The notes: a model not told the origin generated them from the letters alone. Counted from the first letter of the stretch, positions 13,896 through 27,079 are shown. The stretch: 64,000 bases of DNA from Tetracentron sinense (GCA_015143295.1 CM026565.1:14320041-14384040); one strand, 5' to 3'. Made by a program: numbers and translations.

Positions 13896-14255
13896 TTGGC
13901 ACTGTTCACAGCTCAACGAGCTCAGCACTATGCACAACACAACGGACAACGGGTTCGGCACCCTTCACAGCACCACGAGTTGGCACTGTTCACAGCACCA
14001 CGAGTTGGCACTGTTCACAGTACAACGAGTTGGCACTGTTCACAGCACCACGAGTTGACACTGTTCACAGCACAACGAGTTGACACTGTTCACAGCACCA
14101 CGAGTTGGCACTGTTCACAGCACCACGAGTTGACGCTGTTCACAGCACAACGAGTTGACACTGTTCACAGCACCACGAGTTGGCACTGTTCACAGCACCA
14201 CGAGTTGACACTGTTCACAGAACCACGAGTTGGCTTTGTTCACAGCACAACGAGT
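13896..14255 (+). repeat. Q cassette: ~25-bp tandem repeat
   Basis: About a dozen copies of ACCACGAGTTGGCACTGTTC plus ACAGC, preceded by looser GACAACGTG/ACAACGGGC units. The frames running through it (for example 13896-14333) encode periodic H-S-T-T-S-W-H-C peptides and overlap each other, so they are repeat artefacts and not genes. Confidence 0.88.
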
Positions 14256-15189
14256 TCGACACTCGTGTTTTTACAGAAATTTAGTAAGGGTGTTATGGTC
14301 TTTTGTCAGTTCACTCTTACCTTAAGAGTTTAACCCGAGCCTTTAGGGCTCATTCTCAACACTTAGAGAGTTTGAGAGAATAGGAGAAAGGGGAGAAGGC
14401 GATTCCAAACCTAGGGTTTCCAGTTTGGAGAGAAATCAAAGGGTTTTGAGACCCTAGATCACTCCCAGTCCGGTTTTCTTCAAGATCTCGGCCCAAGCTC
14501 GTACGAAGCTCGTGTTCCAAGCTAGGTCTGCAGCTACACAGTCGTTTTGGAAGGGGGTTTCTTCCTCATTTCTTCAAGGTCGGTGCTTCTTACTACCCTC
14601 CTAGTTATAGTTCCTCTTCTCCCTCTATTTCTTTTGATTTTTCTTTCATTGATACATGTGCTGTGAGATGGTGAATGGTGAATGGTGAATGGTGAATAGT
14701 GAATGGTGAATGGAGATGGAATGGGCGATTGGATGCCAATGGTTATGTGTGATGAACAAATGGGGAAGGGCATTGTTCCAATAATGAACATACATGTATG
14801 ATTTGAGAAAAACCCATATAGAAAAGCATGTTGTAGGGTAAATCCATAATGAACACACCATGTTTGATGAAATGCCAAGGTGAATAAAGTGAGCTGTGAA
14901 TTAGGAATTGCATACCTAGGAAATTCTGAATATTGCTAGGGCCTATGATAGTGTGTTTCCTGCTTTCCCTAAATGCTATGAATATTGAATTGCTCAATCT
15001 TTGATGCTATATGTGTGGTGAAATTACCCAAATGTCATCTTTAAATTGGAATGCAAGTATGTACACGGTTCCCACGAGCACGGCATGCATGGCATGATTT
15101 ATCGAGGTTTTCAAGAACATGGTTAGAGGTGGGACATATCCTAAGATATGTTTTACCTCGCTTTTCACAAGAAGACAAGAACCAACATT

Positions 15190-15350
15190 CCACGAGGGGT
15201 CTCCCCTCACTCACAAGTGCATATCATGAAGAAGGGTCTCCCTTCCCTCGCAAGTACATACATATCATAAAGAAGGTTCTCCCTTCCCTCGCAAGTGCAT
15301 TGCATAAAGAAGGGTCTCCCTTCCCTCTCAAGGCATCTCTCAAGGCATCT
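15190..15350 (+). repeat. Hairpin array of LTR-A (GAAGGG-TCT-CCCTTC units)
   Basis: Four units at about 35-45 bp spacing, each with an inverted repeat. The first is GAGGGG-TCT-CCCCTC (15194-15208) and others are GAAGGG-TCT-CCCTTC (for example 15231-15245). Units are separated by CGCAAGTGCAT-like spacers. Confidence 0.82.
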
Positions 15351-16090
15351 CACAAGTGCATCTCACAAGTTACATGATCACAAGCAAGCATGCATGACAT
15401 GACACGACATACAAGAATCAAGCAAGATAGGCAAGACAAGCTTTCAAGTACGAAAAGATATTTCAAGTCAAGTCAAGTGCACAATGTTTTCAAGAGGATT
15501 TATCGGCTTTCTACGAATTACAAGCATGATTATAAACTGCTTTACTTCCTTGTATGATATGAATTGTTTCCGTTTGACATATATGAATTGCTCTTGATCA
15601 TGTATTGCCATTTCTATGCTATAATTGTTGGTTAGTATTTAGTACCCGTTGAGTATTCCATGCTCAGCCGTACTTCTTATGTCGGCAGGTTCTGAAAGAG
15701 CTGCTGCTCCATTTGATGTTTGTGCTCCTGGTCCATGGGTGGAAGAGGAGTACGTCGAGGAGCCTTTGGAGGAACCTCCCGTAGAGGGTTATCAGTAGGT
15801 GGTGATTAGATTCTGAGTGGATTAGCTGTGGGTGAGATGAGAGTCAGATTTATGTATTCTGACGGGCATGTCCGCACTTTCTTTTGGTTTCTTTTTGTAT
15901 AAACTTGGATTGCTTATGTATATACATAGAGGTTTGGTAGACTTCCGCTATACCATGTTAGAGTATGTTTCCGCTGTTTTGTCCACTATTGTATATGCTC
16001 TGTGGGTTTTGCAGGTTGGTTTGTCAAGCAAGTCATGATTAGTCGTCCAAAGTTCACTCTAACTCCTAGGGTGGGTTTTGGGTTGCGACA

Positions 16091-19000
16091 CCACATAAAG
16101 ACTCGAGTCTATGTTAAGATTATTGCACAATTATATGTTTAGGCTTTAGGGTATAAACAAAAGATACATCTAGGGAAGGGAACCTCGGTGCCCAAGTCAG
16201 GCATAATAGTTCCAAATACCTCAAAAACAATGGAGTGCTCATGTAATATTGAAATAAGGATGTTAGACGAGACTTTTGGGGGTTATTGTTAAGTCCCCGC
16301 ATCATAGACTTTATGTGTGTTTGAAAGAGACAACTAAAGGACGTTGGTTCTCAAATCGGGCATATAAGGTCCAAACACCTAAAAACATATTTGAACACTT
16401 AGGATATATTGAAATAGAAGTGTCGGAAAAGACTAGATAAAAAACTAAGTCCAGGTTATAAATTGGTGCACAATTGTAGGTTTGGGCTTTACAGTAATAA
16501 TGAAATAGACAATTAGGATACCTTAGTGCCAAAATAAGGCATACGAGGTCCGAACAGCTCAAAACCAATTCGAAGACCGATTATATATTTAAATAAAGGT
16601 TTTAGAAGAAATTACATAAAAAATGAAGACTAGGTTAGGAATTAGTGGAAAAGTATAGGTTTAGGCTTAACGGTTTTAACAAATCAGATAGATAGTGAAT
16701 TTCGGGATCCAAGTTGGGTATATGAGGTCCAAACACTCTGAAAGCAATTCAAACACTTAGGTTATATTAAAATAATTGTGTCAAAAGAGATCACATCAAA
16801 ATCCGTGTCAATATTAAGAATTGACTCACAATTCTTGGTTTATGCTTTACATTCATAACAAAATAGGCAACTAGAGAACCTCAGTGCTAAAATTGTGTAT
16901 TCAAGTTCTTTACACTCCCACCTCGGGGCTAAATTTTAAAAAAAGGATGTAACAAAATTTAAATGTTTTAGAAGTGACACTTCATCAAAACCCGATGCTA
17001 GGTTAAGAATTGGCGCAAATATAGATTTGGGATTAAGAGTTTTAACAAAAAAGGCAACTAGAGAACCTCGTCACCGAACTCATATATACAAGGTATAAAC
17101 ACCTTGAAACCACTTCTAAAACTTAGGATATATTGAAATAAAGGTGTCAGAAAATATATATCAAACACCGAATAAATATTAGAAATTCGTGCACAATTGT
17201 AGGTTTTGGCTCAACGGTATTTAAAAGAGACAACTAGGGAACCATCATGCCCATATTGGGTATACGAGGTCCAAACACCTTGAAACTAATTCTAATACTT
17301 AGGTTATATTGAAGTAGAGGTTTAGAACTGATTACATTAAAAATTGAGTCTAGGTTTGGAATTATAACAAAATTATGGGTTTAGGCTTCACGGTTTTAAC
17401 AAACAAGACAATCTGGGAACTTTGGTACCGAAATAGTGCATACATGGTCCAAACACCTCGAAAAAATTGCAACACTTTCATCATGTTAAAATAAAGATAA
17501 TAGAAGAGACCCCATAAAAAAAATTGAGTTCTGATTAGGATTTAATGCAAAATTGTAGGTTTAGGCTTAATAGTCTTAACAATTTCAGACATTATGTTAT
17601 ATTGAAATAATGTTATCAGATGAGATCTTCTCAGAAATCGAGTTTAGGTTAGGAATTTGCACACAATTATATGTTTATTCTTTACGGTTTTAACAAAGAA
17701 GGGAACTTGGAAACTTCAGTGCCCAAATCAGGCATACGAGGTGCAGAAACGTCGTAGGCACTTCCAACACTTAAGATATATTGAAATAAAGGTGTCAAAA
17801 AACACTATCAAAAACTGAGTCCAGGTATGAAATTGTGCAAAGTTGTAGGTTTAGCATTTAGGGTATTAACAAACGAGAGAACTAGGGAACCTCGGTGTCC
17901 AAATCAGGCATTGGAGGTCCAAAGACCTCGAAACCAATTCTAAGACTTAGGTTATATTGAAAAAAAATGTGTTGAAAGATTTTACATAATATCGGGTCTA
18001 GGTTAGAAATTGGGAAATCTCGGTGCCCAAATTGAGAATAAGAGATCTAAACACCTCGAAACCAATTCTAACACATATGGTATATTGAAATAAATTTGTC
18101 ATAAGAGACCACGTACAAAACCGAGTCTATGTTAGGATTAACGCATAAATATATATTTAGGCTTTAGGGTATAAACAAAAGATACATCTAGGGAAGGGAA
18201 CCTAGGTGCCCAAATCAGGCATAACAGTTCCAAATACCTCGAAAACAATGGATTGCTCATGTAATATTGAAATAATGATATCATACGAGAATTTTGGGGA
18301 TTATTGTTAAGTCCCCTCATCATAGACTTTATGTGTTTTTGAAATAGACAACTAAAGGGCCTTGGTGCTCAAATCAGGCATATAAGGTCCAAACACCTCG
18401 AAACCTATTTGAACACTTACGATAAATTCAAATAGAAGTATCAGAAAAAACTAGATAAAAAAATGATTCCAGGTTATAAATTGGTGCACAATTGTAGGTT
18501 TAGGCTTTACATTAATAACGAAAGAGACAACTAGGATACCTTAGTGCCAAAATCAAGCATACGATGTCCAAACAGCTCAAAACCATTTCGAAGACCGATT
18601 ATATATTGAAATAAAGGTTTTAGAAGAAACTACGTAAAAAAGGGAGACTAGGTTAGAAATTAGTGGAAAAGTATAGGATTAGGCTTAACGGTCTAATCAA
18701 AACAGACAGATAGTGAATTTCGGCACCCAAATTAGGTATATGAGGTCCAAACACTCCGAAAGCAATTCAAACACTTAGGTTATATTGAAATAAAAGTGTT
18801 AAAGGAGACCACATCAAAATCCGTGTTAGTATTAAGAATTGTCTCACAATTCTTGGTTTATGCTTTACAATCTGAACAAAAGAAGGAACTAGAGAATCTT
18901 GGTGCTAAAATTGTGTTTTCAAGTTCTTAACACCTCTGAGCTAAATTTAAAACTTAGGATGTAACGAAATATAAATGCGTTAGAAGATACACTACATCAA

Positions 19001-20080
19001 AACCCGATGCTTGGTTAAGATTTAAGAATTAGCGCAAATTGTAGATTTGGGATTTAGAGTTTTAACAAAATAGGCAACTAGAGAACCTCGTCACCGAACT
19101 CATATATACGAGGTCTAAACACCTCGAAGCCACTTTTAACACTTAGGATATATTGAAATAAATGTATCAGAAAATATATATCAAACAACGAATAAATGTT
19201 AGGTATAGAAGGTCTAAACACCTCGAAACCACTTCTAACACTTAGGATATATTGAAATAAAGGTGTTAGAAAATATCAAACACCGAATAAATATTAGGAA
19301 GTGGTGTGTTTAGGCTCTTCAATATTTATAATAGACAACTAGGGAACCATGGTGCCCAAATCGGGTATACGAGGTCTAAACACCTCGTAACTAATTCCAA
19401 TACAGATGTTATATTGAAGTTGAGGGTTATAGTAGATTACATTAATAATTGAGTCTATGTTAGGAATTGTAACAAAATTATGGGTTTAGGATTCACGGTC
19501 TTAACAAACAAGACAATCCGGGAACTTTGGTACCCAAATCGTCCATACAAGGTCCAAATGCCTGAAACCTATTCAAACACTTACATCATGTTGAAATAAA
19601 AAGATAGAAGAGACCTTATAAAATAATTGAATTACGATTAGGATTTAACGCAAAATTGTAGGTTAGGCTTTACAGTCTTAATAATTCTAGCACCTATGTT
19701 ATATTGAAATAATGTTGTTAGATGAGATCATATCTGAAATCGAGTCTTGCTTAGGAATTTGCGCACAATTAAATGTTTAGGTTTTTTCTTTTGAAAAGGA
19801 AGGGAACTTGGCAACTTCGGTGCCCAAATCAAGCATACGAGGTGCAGAAACGTCGAAGACACTTCCAACACTTAGGATATATTGAAATCAAAGTGTCACA
19901 AAACACACAATAAAAAACTGAATCCAGGTTATGAATTGGTGCGGAGTTTTAGTTTTAGCTTTCGAGGTATTAAAAATCGAGATAACTAGGTAACCTCGGT
20001 GTCCAAATCGGGCACTAGTCCAAACACCTCGAAACCAATTCCAAAACTTAGATTATATAGAAAAAATGTATGATATATAA
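16091..20080. repeat. Diverged satellite array, block 4
   Basis: Opens with the CCACA duplication. Higher-order landmarks recur: TTATTGTTAAGTCCCC near 16284 and 18299, AGAATTG(A/T)CTCACAATT near 16816 and 18836, and the 99-bp short monomer near 19143/19242. The unit from 16.29 to 18.30 kb is a 2.0-kb deletion derivative. Confidence 0.88.
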
Positions 20081-20846
20081 GGAGCCGTTTGGATACACTT
20101 CCATTTTTCTGTTTTTTAAAACTGAAAACAAGTTTCTGTTTTCAAATTTTTTATGTAGAAAAATATGTTTGGCGTTACTAATTGTTACTTGTTTTAAAAA
20201 ATGAAAAACAAAAAAACACGTATGGAAGATATGATGTATATAATAATGAATAAACAATTTCAACCCATAGTGGTGGTGGTGGTGGTGGTGTGGTGGTGGT
20301 GATGGAGGAGTTGTGGTGGTGGTGGTTATGGTGTTGGTGGTGTGGTGGTGGTGATGGTGATGGTGGAGTTGTGGTGGTGGTGGTTGTGGAGTGGAGTGGA
20401 GGTGTGGTGGTGGACCGGTGGTGGAGTGGTGGTGGTGGGTGGTGTGGCGGTGGAGTGGTTGTGGCGGTGGCGGTGGTGGTGGTGGGGTGGTGGTGGTGGT
20501 GGAGGTGTGATGGTGGTGGTGGTGGACCGGTGGTGGTGGTGGTCTTGGTGTGGTTGTGGTGGAGTGGTGGTGGTGGGTGGTGTGGCGGTGGTGGCGGTGG
20601 TGGTGGTGGAGTGGCGGTGGTGGGTGGTGTGGCAGTAGTGGAGTGGTAATGCATGGTAGTTCTGTTTTTGTTTTTTGTTTCCAAAAACAAAGGTAACAGA
20701 AATTTTCAGTTACCTTGATTTTCAAAAATTTTGTTGCTAATTTTTAAAAACAAAAAACAAAAACATGTTTATCAAACATGTTTTGTGTAGAAATTTTCAA
20801 ATTTTTGTTTTTAAAAACAGAAAACAGAAGTGCAACCAAACGGGGC
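20081..20846. mobile_element. Non-autonomous hAT-like element with GTGGTGG core
   Basis: The left end, GGAGCCGTTTGGATACACTTC, and the inverted right end, GCCCCGTTTGGTTGCACTTC, form imperfect terminal inverted repeats. These are followed on both sides by related TCTGTTTT/AAAACAGAAAAC stretches. Flanking octamers ATATATAA (20073-20080) and ATAAATAA (20847-20854) match at 7 of 8 positions, the TSD length of hAT elements. The interior has no transposase; it is a GTGG minisatellite. The class assignment rests on TSD length and TIR style only. Confidence 0.65.
20268..20645. repeat. GTGGTGG / CCACCAC minisatellite
   Basis: About 380 bp of almost pure (GTG)n with interruptions. Every frame stays open, giving poly-Val/Trp/Gly on the plus strand and poly-His/Thr/Pro on the minus strand. 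These are composition artefacts; no gene is called. Confidence 0.95.
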
Positions 20847-22712
20847 ATAAATAATCGAGTATAGGTTAAGAATTTGGAAATCTGAGTGCCTAATTTGAGA
20901 ATTAGAGATCCAAACACCTCGAAATGAATTCTAACACTTATAGTATATTGAAATAAATTTGTCATAAGAGACCACATAAAAAACCGAGTCTAGGTTGATG
21001 CTCAAATTGAGAATAAGAGATCCAAATACCTCAAAAGCAATTCCAATACTTAGGTTATATTGAAATAGAGGGGCTAGAATGGACTACATAAAAAATTGAG
21101 TCTAAGTTTGGGATTAGAACAAAATTATGGGTTTTAGGCTTCGCAGTATTAACAAAAGAAACAATCCGAGAACTTTGTTGCCAAAATCATGGATACAAGG
21201 TCCAAACACCTCGAAACCAATTCCAACACTTACATCATGTTGAAATAAAGATGATAGAAGAACCGCATAAAAAATTGAGTTTTGATTAGGATTTAATGCA
21301 AAATTGTAGGTTTAGGCTTAACAGTCTTAACAATTTCAGACATTATGTTATATTGAAATAATGTTTTCAGATGAGATCTTCTCAGAAATTGAGTCTAGGT
21401 TAGGAATTTGCATACAATTCTATGTTTAGGCTTTATGGTTTTAATAAAGAAGGGAACTTAGGAAACTTCGGTGCCCCAATCTGGTATACAAGGTGCAGAA
21501 ACGTCGTAGGCACTTCCAATACTTAAGATATATAGAAATAAAGGTGTCAAAAAACACTATATCAAAAACTGAGTCCAGGTTATGAAATTGTGCAAAATTG
21601 TAGGTTTAACTTTTAGGGTATTAACAAACGAGAGAACTAGGGAACCTCGGTGTCCAAATAAGGCATTAGAGGTTCAAACACCTCAAAATCAATTCTAAGA
21701 CTTAGGTTATATTGAAAAAAAATGTGTCAAAAAGATTTTACATAATATCGAGTCTAGGTTAGGAATTGGGAAATCTCAGTGCCCAAATTGAGAATAAGAG
21801 ATCTAAACACCTCGAAACCAATTCTAACACTTATGGTATATTGAAATAAATTTGTCATAAGAGACCACATAAAAACCCGAGTCTATGTTAGGATTGATGC
21901 ATAATTATATGTTTTGGCCTTAGGGTATAAAGAAAATATACATCTAGGAATGGGAACCTAGGTGCCCAAATCAAGCATAACAGTTCCAAATACCTCGAAA
22001 ACAATGAAGTGCTCATGTAATATTGAATAAAGATGTTAGACGAGACTTTTGGTGATTATTGTTAAGTCCCCGCCTCATAGACTTTATGTGTTTTTGAAAG
22101 AGACAACTAAAAGACCTTGGTGCCCAAATCGGCCATATAAGGTCCAAACACCTCGAAACCTATTCGAACACTTAGGATATATTGAAATAGAAGTGTCAGA
22201 AAAGACTAATGAAAAAACGAGTCCAGGTTATAAATTGGTGCATAATTGTAGGTTTAGGCTTTACAGTAATAACGAAAGAGACAACTAGGATACCTAAGTG
22301 CCAAAATCAGGAATACGAGGTTCAAACAGCTCAAAACTAATTCGAAGACCGATTATATATTGAAATAAAGGTTTTAAAAGAAACTGCTTAAAAAATGGAG
22401 ACTAGGTGAGGAATTAGTGGAAAAGTATAGGTTTAGGCTTAACGGTCTTAACAAAACAGATAGATAGTGAATTTCGGCACCCAAATTGAGTATATGAGGT
22501 CCAAATACTCTGAAAGCGATTCAAACACTTAGGTTATATTGAAATAAAGGTGTCAAAATAGACCACATTAAAATCCGTGTGAATATTAAGAATTGACTCA
22601 CAATTCTTGGTTTACGCTTTACAATCTTAATAAGAGAGCAATCTAGAGAACCTTGGTGCTAAAATTGTGTATTCAAGTTCTTAACACATCTGAGCTAAAT
22701 TTAAAACTTAGG
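20847..22712. repeat. Diverged satellite array, block 5
   Basis: Same monomer family and order as blocks 1-4, with the TTATTGTTAAGTCCCC landmark near 22056 and the AGAATTGACTCACAATT landmark near 22588. Nothing else is seen. Confidence 0.87.
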
Positions 22713-23012
22713 CTCGAGTGGGTGGTTTTCTGTGAAAGCTTATTTGTAGGCACCTAATCCTGGTGGTTTGGCGGAATTTCTGTGTCAATTGGTTTGGTTC
22801 AATGGGTTGCCTTCTAAGGTTTCTGTATTCCAATGGTCAGCCTATTTGGAGAAGATCCTGACCTTGGACAATTTAAGAAAGAGAAGCTAGAGTCTTCTTA
22901 ATCGATGTTGCATGTGCTTGGCGGAGGAGGAATCGGTTAACCATTTGTTTATTCATTGTCCGTTCGCGAGGAGGCTTTGGTTGTATTTTCTGTCTCAGCT
23001 TGAGGTCATGTG
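22713..23012 (+). pseudogene. LINE-type zf-RVT domain fragment
   Basis: One plus frame (about 22716-23010) reads a zinc-binding reverse-transcriptase C-terminal domain (zf-RVT), as found at the 3' end of plant non-LTR retrotransposon ORF2. It shows F-x-W-S-A-Y-L-E-K-I-L-T-L-D-N-L, then a Cys-x2-Cys (C-C-M-C), then E-E-E-S-V-N-H-L-F-I-H-C and a final R-R-L-W. Two in-frame stops (one early, one just before the Cys motif) and sharp satellite junctions on both sides show that it is a dead captured fragment of about 300 bp. No poly(A) tail or TSD is seen. Confidence 0.8.
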
Positions 23013-25164
23013 GGTTTAGGCTTTACAGTGATAACAAAATAGACAACTAGGATACCTCAGTGCCAAAATCAGGCATATGAGGTCCAAACAGCTCAAAACC
23101 AATTCGTAGATCGATTATATATTGAAATAAAGGTTTTAGAAGAAACTACATAAAAAATGGAGACTAGGTTAGGAATTAGTGGAAAAGTATAGGTTTAGGC
23201 TTAACGGTCTTAACAAAAATGATAGATAGGTTAGGAATTTGCACACCATTATATGTTTAGGTTTTTTTTTTTTTTAAAAGGAAGAAAACTAGGCAATGTC
23301 GGTGCTCAAATCAAGCATACGATGTGCAGAAAAGTTGAAGACACTACCAACACTTAGGAAATATTGTAATAAAGGTGTCAAAAAACACACTATAAAAAAC
23401 GAATCCAGGTTATGAATTGGTGTGAAGTTTTAGGTTTAGCCTTTAGGGTATTAACAATTGAGATAACTAGTCAACATGGTATCCAAATCGGCCCCACTAG
23501 GAGGTCTCGACTGGATTGCCTGGGCTATAAGATAAAAGATTTTTGATCTCACGCCTCCTATGAGTCGCGGATTTTGGGGAGTTAAGTCCCTGCATCATAG
23601 ACTTTTAAGTGTTTTTAAAAGGACAACTAAAGAACTTCGGTGCTCAAATTGGAGATATAAGGTCTAAACACCTCGAAACCATTTCGAACACTTAGGATAT
23701 ATTGAAATAGAAGTTTCAGAAAACACTAGATAAAAAATTGAGTTCATTAGTGCTTTTTGTAAGTTTAGGCTTTACAGTAATAACGAAACAGACAATTAGG
23801 AAACCTCATTACCCAAATCTGGCATACATTGTCCAAACAACTCGAAATTGATTCCATGACTGAGGTTATATTGAAATAAAGGTTTCAGAAGAAACTACAT
23901 CAAAAACGGATCCTAAGTTAGGAATTGGCATAAAAGTATAGGTTTAGGCTTAACGTTCTTAACAAAACAGATAACTAGGGAACTTGGGTACCCAAATCGG
24001 GCATACGAGGTCCAAACACCTCGAAACCAATTCCAAGACTTAGGTTATATTGAAATAAATGTGTCAAAAGATATTACATAAAAAATTGATTTTAGGTTAG
24101 GAATGGGCACAAAATTATAGATGAATATCAGAGACTATTGGTAGAAATCTCAATGCCCAAAGTGAGAATAAGAGATTTAAACACCTCGAAATCAATTCTA
24201 ACACATGATATATTGGAAGAAAGATGTCGTAAGAGACCACATCAAAAACCGAGTCTATGTTTTGATTGATGCACAATTATATGTTTAGGCTTTACGGTAT
24301 AAACAAAAGAGACATCTACGGAATCTAGGTGCATGCCTAAATCGGGCATATTAGTTCCAAATACCTTGCAAATAATTCCAATTTTTATGTAATATTGAAA
24401 TAAAGATGCTAGACATCAAAACTCGAGTACCGATTAGGATTTGACGCAAAATTGTAGGTTTAGACTTTATGGGTTTTTAAAAGAGAGAACTAAAGAACCT
24501 CGGTACCTAAATTGGGCATATGAGGTCCAAACGCCTCGAAACCATTTCTAACAATTAGAATATATTGAAATAGAATGTCAGAAAAGACTAGATCAAATAC
24601 CCATTCCAGGTTTTAAATTAGTGCACAACTAGGATGCCTCAGTGCCCAAATCGGGAATACGAGTTCCAGTCAGCTCAAAATCAATTCCAAGACTTATGTT
24701 ATATTGAAATAAAGATTTAAGAAGAAACTACATCAAAAATGGATTGTTGGTTAAGAATTGGTGCAAAAGTATTGGTTTAGGCTTAACGGTAGTATTAACA
24801 AAACAAGACAGACGACTAGGGAACTTCGGTACCCAAATTGGGTATACGAGGTCCAAAATTCACGAAATAAATTCAAACACTTAGGTTTTTATTGATATAA
24901 AGGTGTCAAAAGAGTCCACATCAAAAACTGGGTCAATGTTAAGAATTGGCTCACAATTCTTGGTTTACGCTTTACGATCATAACAAAAAAGGAAACTAGA
25001 GAACCTCAGTGCTAAAATCGTGTATATAAGTTCTTAACACCTTTGAACTAAATTTAAAATTTAGGATATAACAAAATATAAATGTGTTAGAAGAGAATAC
25101 ATCAAAACCCGAGGTTAGGTTAGGAATTGGCCCAAATTGTAGGTTTAGGATTTACAATTTTAAC
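23013..25164. repeat. Diverged satellite array, block 6
   Basis: ~179-bp satellite, with a different higher-order arrangement from blocks 1-5. It shares the local order ...AGACTATTGG.AGAAATCTCA... (near 24135) with blocks 9 and 11 (near 36125 and 42407). A foldback-element fragment lies inside at 23491-23592. Confidence 0.85.
23491..23592. mobile_element. Right-arm fragment of a foldback element
   Basis: CCCACTAGGAGGTCTCGACTG to GGGGAGTTAAGTCCCTGCAT matches the right half of the foldback element at 41620-41892. The left arm is deleted. Flanking satellite on the right (CATCATAGACTTT.A.GTGTTTTTAAAAGGA) is the same in both places. Confidence 0.7.
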
Positions 25165-25593
25165 CAGGGTTACCAAGTTCCCTACATGCTATATAGTAAA
25201 CCATGAATCGAGCGAACCTGAACTAGTTCGTGGTTCGGTTCAGCTTGGTTCATGAAATTGAGCGAACCATATGTAGGTTTCAAAACAATCTTGGTTTGTC
25301 AAATTTTTTATTCACATTCACAGATATTTTTTTTTAGTTTTAGCAAATTTATACTTTGAGAACACAAACCATTCATAAAAAGACATTTTTTAAAATATTT
25401 TTCAAATAAGTATTTGTAATATATCGTTTATATGCTTAAAAAATATAGATTTTTATAAGCGAACCAAACTAAAGAACCTAAGCGAACCAAAAAATGAATT
25501 ATCCCATTCTAAATCTAGCGAACTGGGTTCACTCTAGAGTAGCGAACTGCAAATCGCGAACCCGAATTCGAACCGATGAACCAGGTAACATTG
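25165..25593. mobile_element. hAT-type MITE (CAGGGTTACC...GGTAACATTG)
   Basis: The left end CAGGGTTACCAAGTTC and the inverted right end CAATGTTACCTGGTTC are imperfect TIRs, and CAGGG is a common hAT terminus. Flanking octamers ATTTTAAC and GTTTTAAA share six bases, fitting an aged 8-bp TSD. Removing the element restores the usual satellite order (TTTACAGTTTTAAC... AAAGAGGCAACTAG). The interior is AT-rich with repeated GCGAACC motifs and has no ORF. Confidence 0.72.
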
Positions 25594-26872
25594 GTTTTAA
25601 ACTAAAGAGGCAACTAGAGAACCTCATCACCTAACTTAGTCTTATAAGGTCCAAAAACTTTGAAACCAATTTTAATACTTAGGTTATATTAAAATAAAAG
25701 TGTAAGAGGAGATCACATCAAAAACAAGTCTAGGTTAGCACAGATTTATAGGTTTTGTCCTTATGATTTTAAAAAAAGAGGCAAATTAGGAAGCTTGGTG
25801 CCCAAATCGGGCACATAAGGTCCAAATGCCTCGAAACCCATTTCTAACACTTGGGATATATTGAAATAAAGGTGTCAGAAAATATATGTAAAAACCAAAT
25901 AAAGGTCAAGAATTGGTGCACAATTGTTGGTTTAGGCTTTACGGTATTAATAAGAGACAACTTGGGAACCATGGTGCCCAAATCAGGCATACGATCTCGA
26001 AACACCTCGAAACCAATTCTAATACTTAGGTTAGATTAACATAGAGGTGTTAAATAGATTACATCAACAATTGAGTCTAAGTTTAGAATTGTAACAAAAT
26101 TATGGGTTTGGCTTTGCGGTCCTTAACAAAAAGAGATAATTTGGGAACTTTGGTACCCAAATCGTGCATACAAGGTCCAAGCACCTCAAAACCAATTCCA
26201 ACACTTACATCATGTTGAAACAAAGACGATAGAAAAGACCTTATAAAAATATTAATTTTGCGATTAGGATTTAGCGCAAAAATGTAGGTTTAGGTTTTAC
26301 AGTCTTAACAATTCCAACACTTATGTGATATTGAAATGATGCTATCAGATGAGATCATATCAGAAATCGAGTCTAGGTTAGGAATTTGCACACAGTTACC
26401 TTTTTTTTAACAAAGAAGAGAACTAGGAAACCTCGGTGCCCAAATCCAGCATACAGGTGCAGAAACGTTGAAGATACTTCCAACACTTGGGATATATTGA
26501 AACAAAGGTGTGAGAAAACAATATATCAAAAACCGAGTCTAGGTTATGAATTAGTGCAAAGTTGTACCCAAATCGTGCATACAAGGTTTAAACACCTTGA
26601 AACCAATTCTAACACTTACATCATGTTGAAATAAAGATGATAGAAGAGACCTTATAAACAAAATTGAGTTGCGATTAGTATTTAACGCAAAATTGTAGGT
26701 TTAGGCTTTACAGTCTTAACAATTCTCTAGCAGTTACGTTATATTGAAATAATGTTGTCCAATGAGATCATATCAAAAATTGAGTATAGGTTAGGAATTT
26801 GCACACAATTACTTTTTTTATTAACAAAGAAGAGAACTAGGAAACTTCGGTGCCCAAATCAGGCATATAAGG
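25594..26872. repeat. Diverged satellite array, block 7
   Basis: Satellite monomers up to the TAAGG duplication at 26868-26872. The short frames here are not protein-like. Confidence 0.86.
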
Positions 26873-27079
26873 TGTAGCACCCCGGACTTTTTCATCCTTA
26901 ATGAATAGCACCTTCGTAGCTAATTGGCCGTTTTTGTAGTCTAATTAATAAATAAGGGAGAAATCGGAAATTCCGAAACATTAGAAATGTTCTTTTTCGA
27001 AAGACGGATCCAACGCAAGTTGAATCGTCGAAATCCGACGAGTGAGTCAAAAGATATGGTCAAAACAGTCCAGACATAC

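Larger units (their letters stand above)
13486..16090 (+). mobile_element. Solo LTR, backbone A with Q cassette
   Basis: Starts TGTAGAGCCCCAGAC and ends GGGTTGCGACA. It is bounded by a perfect TSD, CCACA (13481-13485 and 16091-16095). No internal region is present. Within it lie the Q tandem repeat (about 13,900-14,250), the hairpin array (15,190-15,350) and the conserved GCTGAG-N9-CTCAGC block at 15648 (here G-T-TGAG, one substitution). It is the most diverged of the four A+Q copies, so probably the oldest. Confidence 0.92.

Noticed and set aside
20048-20725. Long minus-strand frames rich in His/Thr/Pro (up to 225 codons) and plus-strand Val/Trp/Gly frames
   Set aside because: They exist only because a GTG triplet minisatellite has no stops in any frame; there is no conserved domain and frames overlap on both strands.
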